Shown here piece by piece: positions 5,054 to 5,367 of a stretch of DNA of 5,367 nt (the stretch's first letter is position 1; every line of letters starts with the position of its first letter). A model generated the notes under the pieces. It ran no database searches. It was not told the DNA's origin and was given only the letters and a program-made list of their open reading frames with translations. The position numbers were made by a program, and so were the translations under genes. This DNA comes from Alcanivorax sp. (lineage in GTDB: Bacteria > Pseudomonadota > Gammaproteobacteria > Pseudomonadales > Alcanivoracaceae), in assembly GCA_007135015.1 (NCBI GenBank), contig SLJS01000338.1:1-5367 (forward strand). The letters run 5' to 3'.

Positions 5054-5097
5054 ACGCTCCATGGCGTGCCGCTCTCGAATGCGGCGCGCCGGACAGG

Positions 5098-5103
5098 TAC
5101 AAT
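5098..5103 (+). promoter_or_regulatory. tRNA-type -10 box (TACAAT)
   Basis: TACAAT matches the -10 consensus at 5 of 6 positions and is followed by a GC-rich discriminator (ccgcccc), as in stringently controlled tRNA promoters. The hexamer 17 bases upstream (tcgaat, 5075-5080) matches -35 at only 3 of 6. The first tRNA-Ser-like head starts about 38 bases after the expected start point, a normal precursor leader. Tentative. Confidence 0.4.
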
Positions 5104-5131
5104 CCGCCCCTCCGTGCTGTATTGCAGCGAA

Positions 5132-5197
5132 CGGAGCCACAGTTTTCGCAGAGGTGGCTGGGTGGACGATGGCCCGCAGGGCTGCCCGTTACCAGAG
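5132..5197 (+). repeat. repeat unit A (diverged tRNA-Ser head plus cccgcagggctg tail)
   Basis: 5132-5169 matches 5205-5242 at 33 of 38 positions without gaps, and 5172-5197 matches 5342-5367 at 26 of 26. Unit A is compact: head and tail are 2 bases apart. It follows the TACAAT box at the position where a tRNA gene would be expected. Confidence 0.8.
5148..5169 (+). pseudogene. tRNA-Ser 5' fragment, diverged copy
   Basis: Aligned to the cleaner copy at 5221, this is gcagagg followed by tggctgggtggacga. It keeps the acceptor 5' strand and D-loop GG but has G for the invariant A14, and no anticodon arm or matching 3' acceptor strand follows. A remnant rather than a working tRNA. Confidence 0.5.
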
Positions 5198-5220
5198 CAA
5201 TGATCGGAACCACAGTTTCA

Positions 5221-5242
5221 GGAGAGGTGGCTGAGTGGACGA
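5221..5242 (+). pseudogene. tRNA-Ser 5' fragment (acceptor strand and most of D arm)
   Basis: ggagaggtggctgagtgg is the standard start of bacterial tRNA-Ser: acceptor ggagagg (positions 1-7), T8, G9, D-stem gct, A14 and the GG of the D-loop. After gacga the D-stem should close with agc, but the sequence goes to cgcgagg instead. No anticodon loop, long variable arm or cctctcc acceptor 3' strand is found before the window ends. So it is a 5' head only. Confidence 0.6.
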
Positions 5243-5273
5243 CGCGAGGCCGCGAGGCCGAAGCGAACGTTGT

Positions 5274-5354
5274 CGCCGCAGGCGATGACGGCCCGGAGGG
5301 CGAGCCCGCCATCAGGCGGGCGAGTAAAGCACGCGACAGCAGCCCGCAGGGCTG
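5274..5354 (+). repeat. run of four small hairpins in unit B
   Basis: Four short perfect hairpins follow each other: cgcc-gca-ggcg (5274-5284), gccc-gga-gggc (5291-5301), cccgcc-atca-ggcggg (5305-5320) and cagccc-gca-gggctg (5340-5354). Three have 3-base loops of the form GNA. The fourth is the tail shared with unit A. No coding signal is convincing here. Confidence 0.6.
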
Positions 5355-5367
5355 CCCGTTACCAGAG

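Larger units (their letters stand above)
5205..5367 (+). repeat. repeat unit B, same as unit A with about 97 extra bases
   Basis: The head (5205-5242) and tail (5342-5367) match unit A, but 5243-5341 lies between them. The tail match runs to the last base of the window, so the unit may continue and further copies may follow. The extra stretch opens with a tandem 8-mer (gcgaggcc twice, 5244-5259). Confidence 0.75.

Noticed and set aside
4873..5055. 61-residue longer start for Dps
   Set aside because: Not Dps-like, rich in Arg/Gly/Pro; the start at 4872 has a good Shine-Dalgarno and normal family length.
5221..5310. Complete tRNA-Ser gene
   Set aside because: Only the first 22 or so bases fit; no D-stem closure, anticodon arm or cctctcc acceptor 3' strand is present.
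5132..5367. CRISPR array
   Set aside because: Only two units, unequal spacing (73 and 170 bases) and tRNA-like content; no regular repeat-spacer pattern.

Overview
The window is GC-rich, about 60% or slightly more by eye, with strong Shine-Dalgarno sequences. It contains a hybrid peroxiredoxin-glutaredoxin, a Dps ferritin and a signal-peptide-bearing beta-barrel. Together these point to a Gram-negative proteobacterium, most likely a gammaproteobacterium; a halophilic or sulfur-oxidising Chromatiales-type lineage is a guess only. Apart from the partial gene at the left edge, every gene is read on the minus strand.

Left part (1-1244): the 3' end of an alpha/beta-hydrolase gene (+) converges on a membrane protein of the DUF962/Mpo1 family (-), with a perfect 10-bp hairpin between them. 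Upstream of the Mpo1-like gene lie a GC hairpin and a degenerate array of 7-bp units that abuts the stop codon of the next gene.

Middle part (1245-3040): a crotonase-superfamily gene follows a small outer-membrane beta-barrel gene by 28 bp, so the two may be co-transcribed. Just upstream of the barrel gene sits a 250-bp non-coding element with perfect 22-bp terminal inverted repeats and strong internal hairpins. It looks like a MITE-type insertion and is the clearest structure in the window.

Right part (3041-4872): three stress-related genes lie in a row on the minus strand: dps, a peroxiredoxin-glutaredoxin hybrid, and a two-CBS-domain protein. The gap between dps and the hybrid gene carries a 13-of-16 match to the OxyR tetranucleotide pattern. 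A terminator-like hairpin with a T-run separates the hybrid gene from the CBS gene. Dps removes ferrous iron and peroxide while the hybrid enzyme reduces peroxides with glutathione, so the block reads as a peroxide-defence island with separate transcription units.

Right edge (4873-5367): no protein gene is supported. It holds the dps leader, a bulged inverted repeat, a tRNA-type -10 box on the plus strand, and two diverged copies of a unit. Each unit contains the first 22 or so bases of a tRNA-Ser gene and then leaves tRNA homology. The second unit has about 97 extra bases packed with small hairpins. An intact tRNA-Ser may lie just beyond the window, but that cannot be seen here.
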